DNA of 64,000 bases from Candidatus Gastranaerophilales bacterium. GTDB lineage: Bacteria; Cyanobacteriota; Vampirovibrionia; Gastranaerophilales; Gastranaerophilaceae. The stretch spans positions 62,001-126,000 of the forward strand of contig CALVHA010000001.1 of NCBI GenBank assembly GCA_944327255.1, given 5' to 3'. A program made the position numbers and the translations under genes. Positions 33,856 through 42,647 of the stretch are shown in pieces; within the stretch, counting starts at the first letter, position 1, and each line of letters opens with the position of its first letter. A model generated the notes under the pieces. It was not told the origin of the DNA and searched no databases. It was given only the letters and a program-made list of their open reading frames with translations.

Positions 33856-34599
33856 TTAATTATCTGGAAGTTGAGCCATATCATATAGTCTCAAATAATC
33901 TTCGTCAGAACAGGTTCTATTTAATGCACAGCTCATATTAAGAACTTTTCCACGCTTATTAATACCAAGATAGAATAAATCCTCTCCAAGTTTATTAGGT
34001 TTTTTAGCTCCATTAACATCCATCAGCATATAAAAACCTGCTATAGTACTAGAATTATAATTATTCGGATCAGAATAAATTGCACCATTAAATTCATTTA
34101 AATATCCAAAAACAATTCCGTCAGGAGTCATAAATGTATAAACAACTCCCTCCCATTCCGGAGAATATGGATTAATTACCAATCCTGCATAGGCAGGAGG
34201 AAGAAAGATATCCACTAATTTAGGATCATCACCAATATTCATATTATAGTAAATTTCAGACATCGTATTATAAAGCTCTTGAGTTCTTGAATCGTCAAGT
34301 GTTACAGTATACATTTTCTTGCTATTTTCGTACAAACATAAAGGAAGAGGATTATTCGCAGTTTCATTATTGTAACACCCAACAATAGGAGTTGAAGCAA
34401 AATCTCCCGGAGTTTCATTTTGCGCCATAGCCATTTGTACTGCATTTGCTACTACTGATAAACCTTTTTTATAAGCTGTTTCCAATACTACTTTCTGGTA
34501 GTTTGAAATCAGTGTTGGCAGAGTCATTGCTGCGACTATACCAATTATCCCGAGGGTTATTAAGACCTCTGCCAGAGTAAATCCTTCTTTGATTTTCAT
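33856..34599 (-). CDS. Prepilin-type protein, 247 aa
   Basis: The ATG at 34599 has GGAGG eight bases upstream; the in-frame ATG five codons earlier overlaps that site. The leader MKIKEG is followed by FTLAEVLITLGIIGIVAAMT. The body has IFLPPAYAG-like sequence (DIFLPPAYAG), the MDVNGAKKPNKLGEDLF motif (about residue 200) and a cysteine pair (CALNRTC) near the end. The N-terminal coding DNA matches the prepilin at 31232-31966 (116 identical bases), whereas the C-terminal two thirds have diverged, suggesting duplication with gene conversion of the 5' half. Confidence 0.9.
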   Translation of the reverse strand: MKIKEGFTLAEVLITLGIIGIVAAMTLPTLISNYQKVVLETAYKKGLSVVANAVQMAMAQNETPGDFASTPIVGCYNNETANNPLPLCLYENSKKMYTVTLDDSRTQELYNTMSEIYYNMNIGDDPKLVDIFLPPAYAGLVINPYSPEWEGVVYTFMTPDGIVFGYLNEFNGAIYSDPNNYNSSTIAGFYMLMDVNGAKKPNKLGEDLFYLGINKRGKVLNMSCALNRTCSDEDYLRLYDMAQLPDN

Positions 34600-34794
34600 A
34601 TGTCTATCCTCCATTATTTTTCTATTCTCACGCCTGATTTTTATAGCAAAATATGGCTAATTGCATATATAAATTAACCTAGTTAAAAGAAGATAATAAT
34701 TTACTTACAGGCAAAGCCACTTATAGGATCCTAGATAGGATTACTCCTCCATGAAACTCTTATCTGGTGCACGTTTTCATTAGATATCTTCCTT
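34600..34794 (-). other. Homologous structured prepilin leader, copy 2
   Basis: This leader of about 195 bases begins AAGGAAGATATCTAATGAAAACG and is homologous to copy 1 (31967-32181). The AGATA/TATCT outer pair encloses GGA-GTAA-TCC here instead of GGG-TA-GCCC, and the downstream hairpin is GGTTAATT with AATTAGCC (34655-34679), a wobble-compatible change from copy 1. A palindromic TAGGATCCTA lies in the middle. No intact open frame spans it. Confidence 0.6.
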
Positions 34795-34800
34795 ATATAT

Positions 34801-34829
34801 ATTATAACATATCACTATATCAATTTCAA
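34801..34829 (-). promoter_or_regulatory. Sigma-70 promoter of prepilin copy 2
   Basis: On the minus strand TTGAAA (34824-34829) and TATAAT (34801-34806) are spaced by 17 bases, with AAGGAAG at the predicted +1. It is the counterpart of the promoter at 32189-32216. Confidence 0.75.
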
Positions 34830-34841
34830 GTCCTGAAAAAA

Positions 34842-35276
34842 TTATTTTTGAATACAATAAGACTGATTATTTATAATAGAATCAATATAATCATTTTTCA
34901 GATACTGTGGATTTTTTTCATCCTCTGGAGTATTTTTTATTGTTTTCATAGCATTTGTAGAAAACTTCTGCGCAACAGAAAGAGGGACATTACAATCATA
35001 GAAGTTATAATTAAAATGACACCTTCCGGATTTAATTCCATAAATAGTCAAATATTTTGATTGAACTGGAGAACATGTCTGAAGCTTTTGATAAAGCGGA
35101 GTTAAAACAACTTTCATATCATCAGTACCAGATAAAGAGGCCCCCATAAAACCTGTAACCTCTTCCCCGTTTTCTTCAGCAGGTTTCTGCAGATTAGAAT
35201 TAGTAACAGAAGCGGCAGAACAAACCAGCCCCATAATTACAAAAGCTCCAAACATTGCAAATAAAAACTTTTTCAT
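34842..35276 (-). CDS. Small exported hypothetical protein, 144 aa
   Basis: The ATG at 35276 follows AAGGAGAAACAAT and starts a signal peptide (MKKFLFAMFGAFVIMGLVCS), with Cys19 at a possible lipoprotein-like position but no good lipobox. The mature part contains four further Cys residues (CSPVQ, GRCHFNYNFYDC, SYC), suggesting disulfides outside the cytoplasm. I do not recognise the family. An in-frame ATG at 35318 overlaps the upstream peptidase gene and is less likely. It lies 22 bases after that gene. Confidence 0.7.
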   Translation of the reverse strand: MKKFLFAMFGAFVIMGLVCSAASVTNSNLQKPAEENGEEVTGFMGASLSGTDDMKVVLTPLYQKLQTCSPVQSKYLTIYGIKSGRCHFNYNFYDCNVPLSVAQKFSTNAMKTIKNTPEDEKNPQYLKNDYIDSIINNQSYCIQK

Positions 35277-35298
35277 ATTGTTTCTCCTTAAATCATTT

Positions 35299-36468
35299 TT
35301 ACTTATTGAATTCTTCAAAGAATTTTCTGAGTAATTCCTGCCCTGTTATCATTGATTTATAATCCAAATCTTCATCAGCAGAATGCATATTATGAACATT
35401 AGCTAAACCAACAAGGAATGGTATAAACTTTTCACCATTAGAATTGACGTTATTAGCGTAAATATGAGTTTCTGCTCCTGCGTGGAAAGAACCTATTTCA
35501 GCCTTTACACCAAGAGATTTTGCGATAACATCAAACATTTCAGGAATATAATTATCCCAATTCTTTTCAAACGGAGGGAGATGCTCCTCAAAGACAATAG
35601 AAGCTTCTGCAATACCTGCATATTCTTCATTCAAATCTTCGACTTGGAACTTCATCATATCTTTAATAGATTCCTCACATTCTCTGCTGGAACTTCTAAT
35701 TGAATAAGTTACTCTGGCATGAGTATTAATAACATTAGTAACATTAACATTTCCTGCAGAAATTCCACCGATATTACAGGAAGCAATTACATTTTGATTC
35801 TCATCACACTGATAAACGCCCTGTGGAAGAATACTAACAAGATCAGCTACAAGTTTTGCAGCATTTTCTCTATCCGGATCCCCAATATCAATTCCTGAAT
35901 GCCCCCCCTTAAATGTATGTATATCAATAGTGACAATAGTATAACTTGCACCGGAAGTCATAAACTGCCCAAGACTATCACTATCAAGCACCAAAACATA
36001 TTTAGACTTAATAAGAGAAAAATCAAAATTATGTATGCCAGACATCCCTGATTCTTCATCTCTTGTAAATACAATCTCTAACCCACCATGTTTAACGTTA
36101 GATTCAACAAGGTATTTTGCGAAATAAAGAGCATTTGCAACTCCAGCCTTATCATCCGCACCAAGAGTTCTCCCTTCTGCGTGAATTAAACCGTCCTCTC
36201 CCAGATAAACTTTCACCGGAGAATCATCTCCTATAACATCCATATGAGCAGACAACAATAAAGATTGCTTAGAACTATCCGTAGCTGGAATATTTATATA
36301 TATATTTTCATAATCATCAAATTGGCAATTAATTTCATATTTTTTACAAAAATCCATAATGTAAGCCGAAACATTTTGTTCCTTTAAAGACGGAGAAGGA
36401 ATCTCCGCAAGATTACAGAATAAATCAATCAGCTCATTTTCTTTTCTTATTTCCGTTAAATTCGTCAT
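35299..36468 (-). CDS. M20-family metallopeptidase, PepT-like
   Basis: This 389-residue di-zinc exopeptidase has the metal-ligand segments LLLSAHMDVIG (about residue 75), TLGADDKAGVANAL (about residue 108) and FTRDEESGMSGI (about residue 140, with the catalytic Glu), plus a C-terminal His in FHAGAETH. The overall order matches peptidase T/PepT2 and related tripeptidases. The dimerisation lid lies between about 180 and 290. It is cytoplasmic, with no signal peptide. It is followed by the small exported protein, with which it may be co-transcribed. Confidence 0.9.
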   Translation of the reverse strand: MTNLTEIRKENELIDLFCNLAEIPSPSLKEQNVSAYIMDFCKKYEINCQFDDYENIYINIPATDSSKQSLLLSAHMDVIGDDSPVKVYLGEDGLIHAEGRTLGADDKAGVANALYFAKYLVESNVKHGGLEIVFTRDEESGMSGIHNFDFSLIKSKYVLVLDSDSLGQFMTSGASYTIVTIDIHTFKGGHSGIDIGDPDRENAAKLVADLVSILPQGVYQCDENQNVIASCNIGGISAGNVNVTNVINTHARVTYSIRSSSRECEESIKDMMKFQVEDLNEEYAGIAEASIVFEEHLPPFEKNWDNYIPEMFDVIAKSLGVKAEIGSFHAGAETHIYANNVNSNGEKFIPFLVGLANVHNMHSADEDLDYKSMITGQELLRKFFEEFNK

Positions 36469-36683
36469 TTTAATACTCCCGTTAACTAAATTCCCGAATT
36501 ACATTTTAACATATAAATTCTAAAACAACAAATATAAAAAAATTTATCCACCGTTTGTATAAAAAATTAAAAATACACTATACAAAAACATATAATTATG
36601 ATATGCTAAATACAGATGTAGTAGTAAAATATTTTTGGAAATATATGCAATGAAAGTTGTTTAAATATTAAGTTTAAATAAGC

Positions 36684-36708
36684 GCTCGATAGGCTAAATG
36701 TATCGAGC
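36684..36708 (+). promoter_or_regulatory. Hairpin in the rny upstream region, able to pair with the start codon
   Basis: GCTCGATA (36684-36691) and TATCGAGC (36701-36708) form a perfect 8-bp hairpin. The sequence CTCGAT recurs at 36751-36756 across the rny ATG, so the right arm could pair either with the left arm or with the start codon. This would be a simple switch if the hairpin lies in the transcript. Confidence 0.45.
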
Positions 36709-36754
36709 ATTGTGTGTATTATAAAAAAATAGAAAAGGATAAGGTAAATACTCG

Positions 36755-38275
36755 ATGGGAATTCCATTAATTCTTGCGATTATTGCGGTAATAGCATTAA
36801 TTGCAGTGTTGTTCGTACAGCACAACAAGATGAAAACTATTCTCCAGAGCGCTGAAAAAGAACGTATTGCTTTAGAAGAGAAAGAGAAAATTTTATTTAA
36901 AGAAGCTAAAATTAAAGCTATCGAAGAACTTCAGGATGATAGAGAAAAATTAAATGAAGAAGAAAGAGAACGACGTCAGGAATTATCTAGACAAGAAGCT
37001 AAACTTGCAAAACGTGAAGATATGCTTGAAGATAAAATTCAAGAATATACCGAAAAAGATATTCAAGTTCAGCACAAAATTGATGAACTACTGGAAAAAG
37101 AAGATTATCTTGCCGAAATCGTTCAACGTCAGACAACAGAACTTGAAAGAATTGCAGGTATGACTGTTGAAGAAGCAAAAAATACTCTTCTTGAACAACT
37201 CAAACATGATCTTGCACAAGAACAAATGACGCTTATTCGTGAAAATGAAGCAAAAATTAAAGAAACTTCACTGGAAAAAGCTAAAGAAATATTATCAACA
37301 ACAATGCAAAGGTGTATGATAGAACAAGTTGTAGAAACAACTGTGTCAGTAGTTGCACTCCCTAATGATGAAATGAAAGGACGTATCATCGGACGAGAAG
37401 GGCGAAACATCCGAGCACTTGAAACATTAACTGGTGTAGACTTAATCATTGATGATACACCTGAAGCCGTAGTATTATCAAGCTTTGATCCTGTAAGACG
37501 AGAAGTCGCAAAACTTGCCCTTGAAAAACTCATCGTAGACGGACGTATTCACCCTGTAAGAATAGAAGAAATGGTAGAAAAAGCCAATGAAGAAATTGAA
37601 AAGAAAATTTGGTCAGAAGGTGAAAACGCCGCATTGGATATGGGAGTTATGGGATTAAACAAAGAACTCATAAAAACACTGGGGCGTCTGTATTATAGAA
37701 CAAGTTACGGACAAAATGTTCTTAAACATTCCCTTGAGGTAGGGCATATCGCAGGAATGCTTGCAGCAGAACTCGGCGCAAATGTCGCTGTTGCAAAAAG
37801 AGCAGGGCTTCTGCACGATATAGGCAAAGCTGTTGACCAAACACAGGAAGGGACACATATTCAACTCGGAGTCGAACTTGCTGCACGCTATGGGGAACGC
37901 CCTGAAGTCATTCATGCGATAGAAGCGCACCACGATGATGTTGTAGCCAATACAATTGAAGCTGTTCTTGTAAAAGTTGCAGATGCAATATCTGCAGGCA
38001 GACCAGGTGCGAGACGCGATACTCTTGAAATTTATATCAAGAGATTACAAAAAATTGAAGAAATCGTAAATAGTTACGAAGGGATAAAGCAATCTTTTGC
38101 AGTACAGGCAGGAAGAGAAGTTAGAATTATAGTTCAGGCAGAGATGTTTGACGATCTTGCCTCACAAAGACTTGCAAGAGATGTCGCAAAACGTATTGAA
38201 GACGAACTTGATTATCCTGGACAAATCAGAGTTACGGTTGTACGTGAATTCAGAACAACAGAAATTGCAAAATAA
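36755..38275 (+). CDS. rny: Ribonuclease Y
   Basis: This 506-residue membrane-anchored endoribonuclease initiates mRNA decay. It has an N-terminal membrane helix (residues 2-21), a long Glu/Lys coiled coil (about 25-190), a KH domain with [15 protein letters not shown] (about residue 210) and an HD domain with [12 protein letters not shown] (about residue 350) and EAHHDD. The architecture and length match Bacillus RNase Y. It precedes ymdB, a conserved linkage. AAGGATAAGG lies upstream of the ATG. Confidence 0.98.
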   Translation: MGIPLILAIIAVIALIAVLFVQHNKMKTILQSAEKERIALEEKEKILFKEAKIKAIEELQDDREKLNEEERERRQELSRQEAKLAKREDMLEDKIQEYTEKDIQVQHKIDELLEKEDYLAEIVQRQTTELERIAGMTVEEAKNTLLEQLKHDLAQEQMTLIRENEAKIKETSLEKAKEILSTTMQRCMIEQVVETTVSVVALPNDEMKGRIIGREGRNIRALETLTGVDLIIDDTPEAVVLSSFDPVRREVAKLALEKLIVDGRIHPVRIEEMVEKANEEIEKKIWSEGENAALDMGVMGLNKELIKTLGRLYYRTSYGQNVLKHSLEVGHIAGMLAAELGANVAVAKRAGLLHDIGKAVDQTQEGTHIQLGVELAARYGERPEVIHAIEAHHDDVVANTIEAVLVKVADAISAGRPGARRDTLEIYIKRLQKIEEIVNSYEGIKQSFAVQAGREVRIIVQAEMFDDLASQRLARDVAKRIEDELDYPGQIRVTVVREFRTTEIAK

Positions 38276-38280
38276 AATAT

Positions 38281-38308
38281 CTACCCTCCCAAAATTTGGC
38301 GAGGGTAG
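38281..38308 (+). terminator. Possible attenuating hairpin between rny and ymdB
   Basis: CTACCCTC with GAGGGTAG, continued by CCAAA with TTTGG, makes a long stem just after the rny stop. The T tract is weak (GAATTTCTT), so partial termination or mRNA 3'-end protection is more likely than full termination. Confidence 0.55.
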
Positions 38309-38361
38309 AATTTCTTAAATTCTTAAATAATAAAATTAAATAATAAAAAAGAGTAAAGATT

Positions 38362-39180
38362 ATGAGTGATGATAAAACAATAAAAGTATTATTCTTCGGC
38401 GATTTAGTCGGCAGACCTGGAAGGTATGCCGTTAGAAATTTTTTGTTGGAAAACGATTACACTAACCACTTTGTCATTGCAAATGTAGAGAATGCATCCC
38501 ATGGTTTTGGGCTAACAGAAAAGAATTACAATGAATTATCCGAATATGGTATAGACTGCATGACATCAGGTAATCACATCTGGGATAAGAGAGATATATT
38601 TAACTACATCGACAAAGCCGATAAACTTCTGCGACCTATAAATTATCCTGAAAAAACATTAGGAAAAGGTTCTTCGATATTTAATTTTAACGGATACAAA
38701 ATCGGAGTTATAAATATCCTCGGCAGGGTATTTATGAACCTTGTTGACTCACAATGGGAAATGGTTAAAGCTGAAATTGAACGAATAAAAAAGATTACCC
38801 CTATAGTGATAATAGATTTTCACGCAGAGGCCACGGCTGAAAAAATTTGTTTTGCAAAATATTGCTCAGAACTAGGATGTTCTGCATTTTTTGGAACACA
38901 TACACATGTTCAAACAGCAGATGAAAGTATTATAAACAATATGGGATACATAACAGATGCCGGATTTTGCGGTGGCAAAGACGGTGTAATCGGCATGGAT
39001 TACACTACATCCCTAAACAGATTTCTAACAAGTATCCCGGAACGTTACGAAATAGCTGACAGCAACTCACAGCAGATTAATGCAGTTGAAGTGGAGATAA
39101 ATCCGAATACAGGTTACGCTGTTGCTATAAAAAGAATTTTTTGTAGTAGAAATGAAGTAGAAAAGGAAAACAGTCAATGA
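38362..39180 (+). CDS. ymdB: YmdB-family metallophosphoesterase
   Basis: This 272-residue calcineurin-like enzyme of the TIGR00282 type, with 2',3'-cyclic nucleotide phosphodiesterase activity in Bacillus, often sits beside rny. Metal-binding motifs are LFFGDLVGRPGR (about residue 11), MTSGNHIWDKRD (about residue 71), DFHAEATAEK (about residue 153) and GTHTHVQTADE (about residue 182). Its end overlaps the following PHP gene by four bases (ATGA), so they are coupled. Confidence 0.93.
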   Translation: MSDDKTIKVLFFGDLVGRPGRYAVRNFLLENDYTNHFVIANVENASHGFGLTEKNYNELSEYGIDCMTSGNHIWDKRDIFNYIDKADKLLRPINYPEKTLGKGSSIFNFNGYKIGVINILGRVFMNLVDSQWEMVKAEIERIKKITPIVIIDFHAEATAEKICFAKYCSELGCSAFFGTHTHVQTADESIINNMGYITDAGFCGGKDGVIGMDYTTSLNRFLTSIPERYEIADSNSQQINAVEVEINPNTGYAVAIKRIFCSRNEVEKENSQ

Positions 39181-40025
39181 AATCAGATTTTCATATCCAT
39201 ACCTATTTTTCTGACGGTGTTTTCTCGCCGGAAAAAATAGTTGATACTGCGATTGATGTCGGATTGCAAGTCATTGCGCTCACTGATCACGATAATGTTT
39301 TATCCTATCAGGTTGCCAAAGACTATATAGAAAAAACAGGCAAAAAACTGGAAGTTATTCAGGGTGTAGAGATTAATACACTTCATAAAAATTATGAAGT
39401 TCATATCTTAGGATATATGATGGACACTGAAAACAAAGATTTTCAGGAACTATTAAAGATTCAACAAAAAGCAAGAATAGAACAGGTAAATCAGATTATT
39501 GATTTGTTGGCAAAAAAAGAAGGTATAAAAATAAAATTTCAGGATATCAAGAAACAGGTTGCAGAAGGAGGTAGTATCGGAAGACCTCATATAGCAAAAG
39601 CAATTACCAACGCCGGAGGGACAGGAAGTGTTATAGAAGCCTATGCAAAATATATTCATGATGACTCTTCTGTTTACGTCCCGAGAAAAACCGTCTCTCC
39701 ACAGGAAGCCGTTGAAATAATATATGATGCCGGTGGAGTTCCTGTAATTGCCCATCCTCATGATATTGATATTGCTGAAAGTTTAATTAAGGAATTAATG
39801 ACCCATGGCCTCCGCGGAATTGAAGCATATCACAGGAAACATTCACCTGCATGTGTTGAATATTTTTCATCAATGGCTGAAAATCTTGGACTTATAGTCA
39901 CAGGTGGTTCAGATTTTCACGCTCCAAATATCATGAACGGTCAAATTATATTGGGTAAAAATTTTGTTCCAGAATGGATTTATGATAAACTAATGCAAGA
40001 AAAAAAATGCATAGATATGGCATAA
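39177..40025 (+). CDS. PHP-domain phosphoesterase, TrpH/RNase AM-like
   Basis: This 282-residue protein has the PHP metal cluster motifs DFHIHTYFSDGV (residues 4-15), ALTDHDN (about residue 34), GVEINT, AHPHD (about residue 195) and TGGSDFHA (about residue 245). Relatives such as E. coli RNase AM (YciV/TrpH) trim 5' ends of RNA or cleave 3'-phospho-5'-phosphonucleotides. Translational coupling with ymdB and co-direction with rny suggest a role in RNA turnover. That functional reading is inferred from context. Confidence 0.88.
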   Translation: MKSDFHIHTYFSDGVFSPEKIVDTAIDVGLQVIALTDHDNVLSYQVAKDYIEKTGKKLEVIQGVEINTLHKNYEVHILGYMMDTENKDFQELLKIQQKARIEQVNQIIDLLAKKEGIKIKFQDIKKQVAEGGSIGRPHIAKAITNAGGTGSVIEAYAKYIHDDSSVYVPRKTVSPQEAVEIIYDAGGVPVIAHPHDIDIAESLIKELMTHGLRGIEAYHRKHSPACVEYFSSMAENLGLIVTGGSDFHAPNIMNGQIILGKNFVPEWIYDKLMQEKKCIDMA

Positions 40026-40038
40026 AAAGAAGGTAAAT

Positions 40039-40671
40039 ATGAAATTAATAGGCTGGCGATCTCAATATACAATAACATTACTCATAATATTTACTGCTGT
40101 TTTGTTATTTATACCGACCTCTCTTCAGTCAACGGTACAAGCAAAATTTATAACAAAATGGAATGACTGTTATGATAGACTTGCATATATGCAGGATGTT
40201 ATTTTAATGCATGAAAAAGAGTCAATACTCACAAGTTTCAGACGTGCAAAAAATTCAGAAGAACGTGAGCTTATTTTCAGAGAACTCATAAAGCCGTATT
40301 TTCGACTGAATAACTCTAAAGTGCCAAAACGTTATCATGTTAAATTCATGAATAACGCAAAAGTTCCTCAAAACAGCTTATATTATTTTTCTGATTATTA
40401 TTTTTCAGACAAAAAAATGCTTGTTGGCATAAAAGATATTCCAAATACAATAGGAAATGAAAACATATTTCTCATGATGTTTGATGTAAACGGAGTCCTT
40501 CCACCAAACACATGGGGAAAAGATGTTTTTGGGGCAAAGGTTTTCGGTGACAGAATAGAAGCAATAGGGAAAGAGTTATCTCTAGATGAAATGAAACAGG
40601 ACTGTTCTAAAGATGGAACTGGAACAGCATGCTCATATTACTATAAAATCGGAGGAAGTTTTGAAGATTAA
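40039..40671 (+). CDS. Prepilin-like membrane protein lacking a peptidase leader
   Basis: This 210-residue protein has one N-terminal membrane helix (QYTITLLIIFTAVLLFIPTS, about residues 9-28) but no GF-TLAE motif. Near residue 148 it has MMFDVNGVLPPNTWGKDVFG, closely resembling the MDVNGAKKPN ... GEDLF motif of the prepilins here. It ends with two Cys (CSKDGTGTAC), like their terminal cysteine pairs. It is probably a divergent pilin-like protein anchored by an uncleaved helix. It lies 13 bases after the PHP gene, with AAGAAGG as ribosome binding site, and overlaps the next gene. Confidence 0.75.
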   Translation: MKLIGWRSQYTITLLIIFTAVLLFIPTSLQSTVQAKFITKWNDCYDRLAYMQDVILMHEKESILTSFRRAKNSEERELIFRELIKPYFRLNNSKVPKRYHVKFMNNAKVPQNSLYYFSDYYFSDKKMLVGIKDIPNTIGNENIFLMMFDVNGVLPPNTWGKDVFGAKVFGDRIEAIGKELSLDEMKQDCSKDGTGTACSYYYKIGGSFED

Positions 40672-41251
40672 AAAAGTCTGTATATTTGCTTCTTCATGTG
40701 ATTATTTAGAAAAAACTTACTATACAGAAGCCTCGAAAATAGGAAATCTTCTTGGTCAAAACGGATTTGATATGGTATATGGCGGAAGCAAACTTGGATT
40801 AATGTGGGCTTGTGCAGGATCATTAAAAGAAGCAGGAGGAAAACTTTACGGAGTGATGCCTGAAAAACTTAATGACTTTGGGGTTTCTGCCAACATTTGT
40901 GATGAATTTTTTCTAACATGTGGAATGAGAGAACGAAAAGCAAAAATGGACGAATTATCCGATGCCGTTATTGCGCTTCCCGGAGGATTTGGAACACTAG
41001 AGGAAGTGGCTGAACTGATTGTTCAAAAACAGCTCGGATATAATAATAAACCTATAGTATTCTTCAATATAAACGGATTTTATAACAAACTTTTTGTTTT
41101 TTTTGACGAGATAATAAACCAAAAGTTTGCACATAGAATCGCCCGAAAGCTTTACTATATAGCAAATACCGCAGAAGAAACTATTGAATATTTAAAATTC
41201 TACAACACGGATGTGCAAGAATTTAAGCATGAGTATCTTTATAGAAGATAA
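40661..41251 (+). CDS. LOG-family protein (nucleoside 5'-monophosphate phosphoribohydrolase type)
   Basis: The preferred start is TTG at 40661, with GGAGG five bases upstream, giving 196 residues; a longer ATG form at 40613 lies inside the previous gene. The Rossmann-like fold shows VCIFASSCDYLEKTYY at the N-terminus, VYGGSKLGLMWACA and the LOG hallmark LPGGFGTLEEV (about residue 105), with RKAKM before it. Family members cleave the N-glycosidic bond of cytokinin riboside monophosphate or AMP-like nucleotides. The overlap with the prepilin-like gene suggests coupling. Confidence 0.92.
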   Translation: MKIKKVCIFASSCDYLEKTYYTEASKIGNLLGQNGFDMVYGGSKLGLMWACAGSLKEAGGKLYGVMPEKLNDFGVSANICDEFFLTCGMRERKAKMDELSDAVIALPGGFGTLEEVAELIVQKQLGYNNKPIVFFNINGFYNKLFVFFDEIINQKFAHRIARKLYYIANTAEETIEYLKFYNTDVQEFKHEYLYRR

Positions 41252-41257
41252 AAATAA

Positions 41258-41434
41258 TTAATAACTTCTTCTCATCAAATCAGACAATTTAACTTCACTT
41301 GTCTGGTTAACAACTTTTTTTACTTCTGGACGTCGTTTAAGCTCTTTAGCCATTTTGAACTGGGATAGGCCAATCTTAGGTCCATTATCTGAAAATGTAA
41401 ATATCTCTTTTAAAAAATTCACAATACCTTTCAT
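41258..41434 (-). CDS. Small basic protein, 58 aa
   Basis: The ATG at 41434 has GAGGAGATACAT upstream and is preferred over one at 41503. The product (MKGIVNFLKEIFTFSDNGPK, then a Lys/Arg/Val-rich tail ending LMRRSY) is short and basic, with an amphipathic first helix. I do not recognise it. It is convergent with the LOG gene and divergent from the gene at 41530. Confidence 0.55.
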   Translation of the reverse strand: MKGIVNFLKEIFTFSDNGPKIGLSQFKMAKELKRRPEVKKVVNQTSEVKLSDLMRRSY

Positions 41435-41529
41435 ATGTATCTCCTCATAAATGTAATTTATAACGATATAATACATTAAATCCGTGAAATGTGCAAATTT
41501 CATTGGATTTTATGCTATATTAATAATAT

Positions 41530-42261
41530 ATGACGACAACAGATTTGAATTTGAATAATACTTATTATGAAACTTTAGATGAAAATTTTAAGAAGGCTCT
41601 GAATTTAATTGAAAGAAATTTTTCACATGGAGAACTCATAAAGCTTTTAAAAGAAGGGAATATTCCAGAAAAACAATTTGCAGCCCTACAGCTACAAACA
41701 ATAAAATCAGAAGAAGAAGCCCAAATTTTGGTAAATAATTTGACAGGCCAAGACGGCAAAATACGAGAAACGGTTTCACTCAAAATTAATGAATTTATGA
41801 GCAATAAGAATCTCCTCACATACTTTGAAAATCTTCAATGCTATGATACATTTCTTGAGGCAATCATAGATATTAACGGAAATATTTGCAGAAATATTAT
41901 AGAGGCAACATCAAATTTAGAAAACAACAATGCATTTTGCACCTATTTTTGCCCGAAACTTGCTGATAAAACTATATCACTCATCGAGACAATAAAAACA
42001 TTTAATCTTCAAGATGGTAAATATAAAATAAATAAAGAAGTTTTTAAGCTTTATTGGTGCCTTGAAACAATTTTTAGATTTCACAACACTATAGACTTTA
42101 ACAAGCTCAAATATATATTACTCTCAGCTAAAAACATTGATGAGTATACCATTAGAGAAAAGACAGCTAAAATTTTATCACTTGGTTTTGAAGATAAAGA
42201 ACTACAATCTGCTCGTGCGGAACTAAAACAGGATAAAAATTATTACGTACGTAGGTTTTAA
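41530..42261 (+). CDS. Hypothetical helical-repeat protein, 243 aa
   Basis: This all-helical soluble protein looks like a HEAT-type repeat scaffold: successive helices such as KQFAALQLQTIKSEEEAQIL and REKTAKILSLGFEDKELQSA, with the closing DKNYYVRRF typical of HEAT or PBS-lyase repeats. The HEAT assignment is by eye. It has almost no recognisable ribosome binding site. No partner gene suggests a role. Confidence 0.6.
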   Translation: MTTTDLNLNNTYYETLDENFKKALNLIERNFSHGELIKLLKEGNIPEKQFAALQLQTIKSEEEAQILVNNLTGQDGKIRETVSLKINEFMSNKNLLTYFENLQCYDTFLEAIIDINGNICRNIIEATSNLENNNAFCTYFCPKLADKTISLIETIKTFNLQDGKYKINKEVFKLYWCLETIFRFHNTIDFNKLKYILLSAKNIDEYTIREKTAKILSLGFEDKELQSARAELKQDKNYYVRRF

Positions 42262-42411
42262 ACCGCATAGGAGAACAAGTTAATCATAAAATATAAAGTT
42301 TTGTTACAAAATTAATAAATATTATATACAAATTAAGCAATTTTTAATTACAATTAAACTTTATATAAATGTAAGGGATTTACAAAACGGGAAACAGAAA
42401 AGGGGTACGAT

Positions 42412-42600
42412 ATGGCAAGAGTATTAATTTCAATGCCTGAACGATTTTTAGACGAAATAGATCACGTTGCAAATTCTGAAAACAGAACTCGTTCAGAACT
42501 TATTAGGGAAGCACTTAGAACGTATATGTATAGAAATCAAGTAAGAAATTCTCAAAAAGCTTTAAAAAATGCAGAAATTTTAGAATCACTACTTGGCTAA
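42412..42600 (+). CDS. Ribbon-helix-helix (CopG-family) DNA-binding protein
   Basis: This 62-residue protein has the RHH pattern: the strand ARVLISMPERFLDEIDHVA, followed by NRTRSELIREALRTYMYR as helix B. It is the size of plasmid copy-control or antitoxin-type regulators. AGGGGTACGAT precedes the ATG. The following small gene (42648) shares the AGAAAGGGTACG upstream string, suggesting they are made together. No RelE- or PIN-type toxin is adjacent. Confidence 0.85.
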   Translation: MARVLISMPERFLDEIDHVANSENRTRSELIREALRTYMYRNQVRNSQKALKNAEILESLLG

Positions 42601-42647
42601 ATTAACAAATTCGATTATAATAGTATCAGAAAGGGTACGGGGGAAAA

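Noticed and set aside
34600..34800. c-di-GMP riboswitch (GEMM) in the prepilin leaders
   Set aside because: I looked for the conserved GCACAGGGCAAACC and CGCAAAGCC boxes and did not find them; the leaders have a different hairpin layout.
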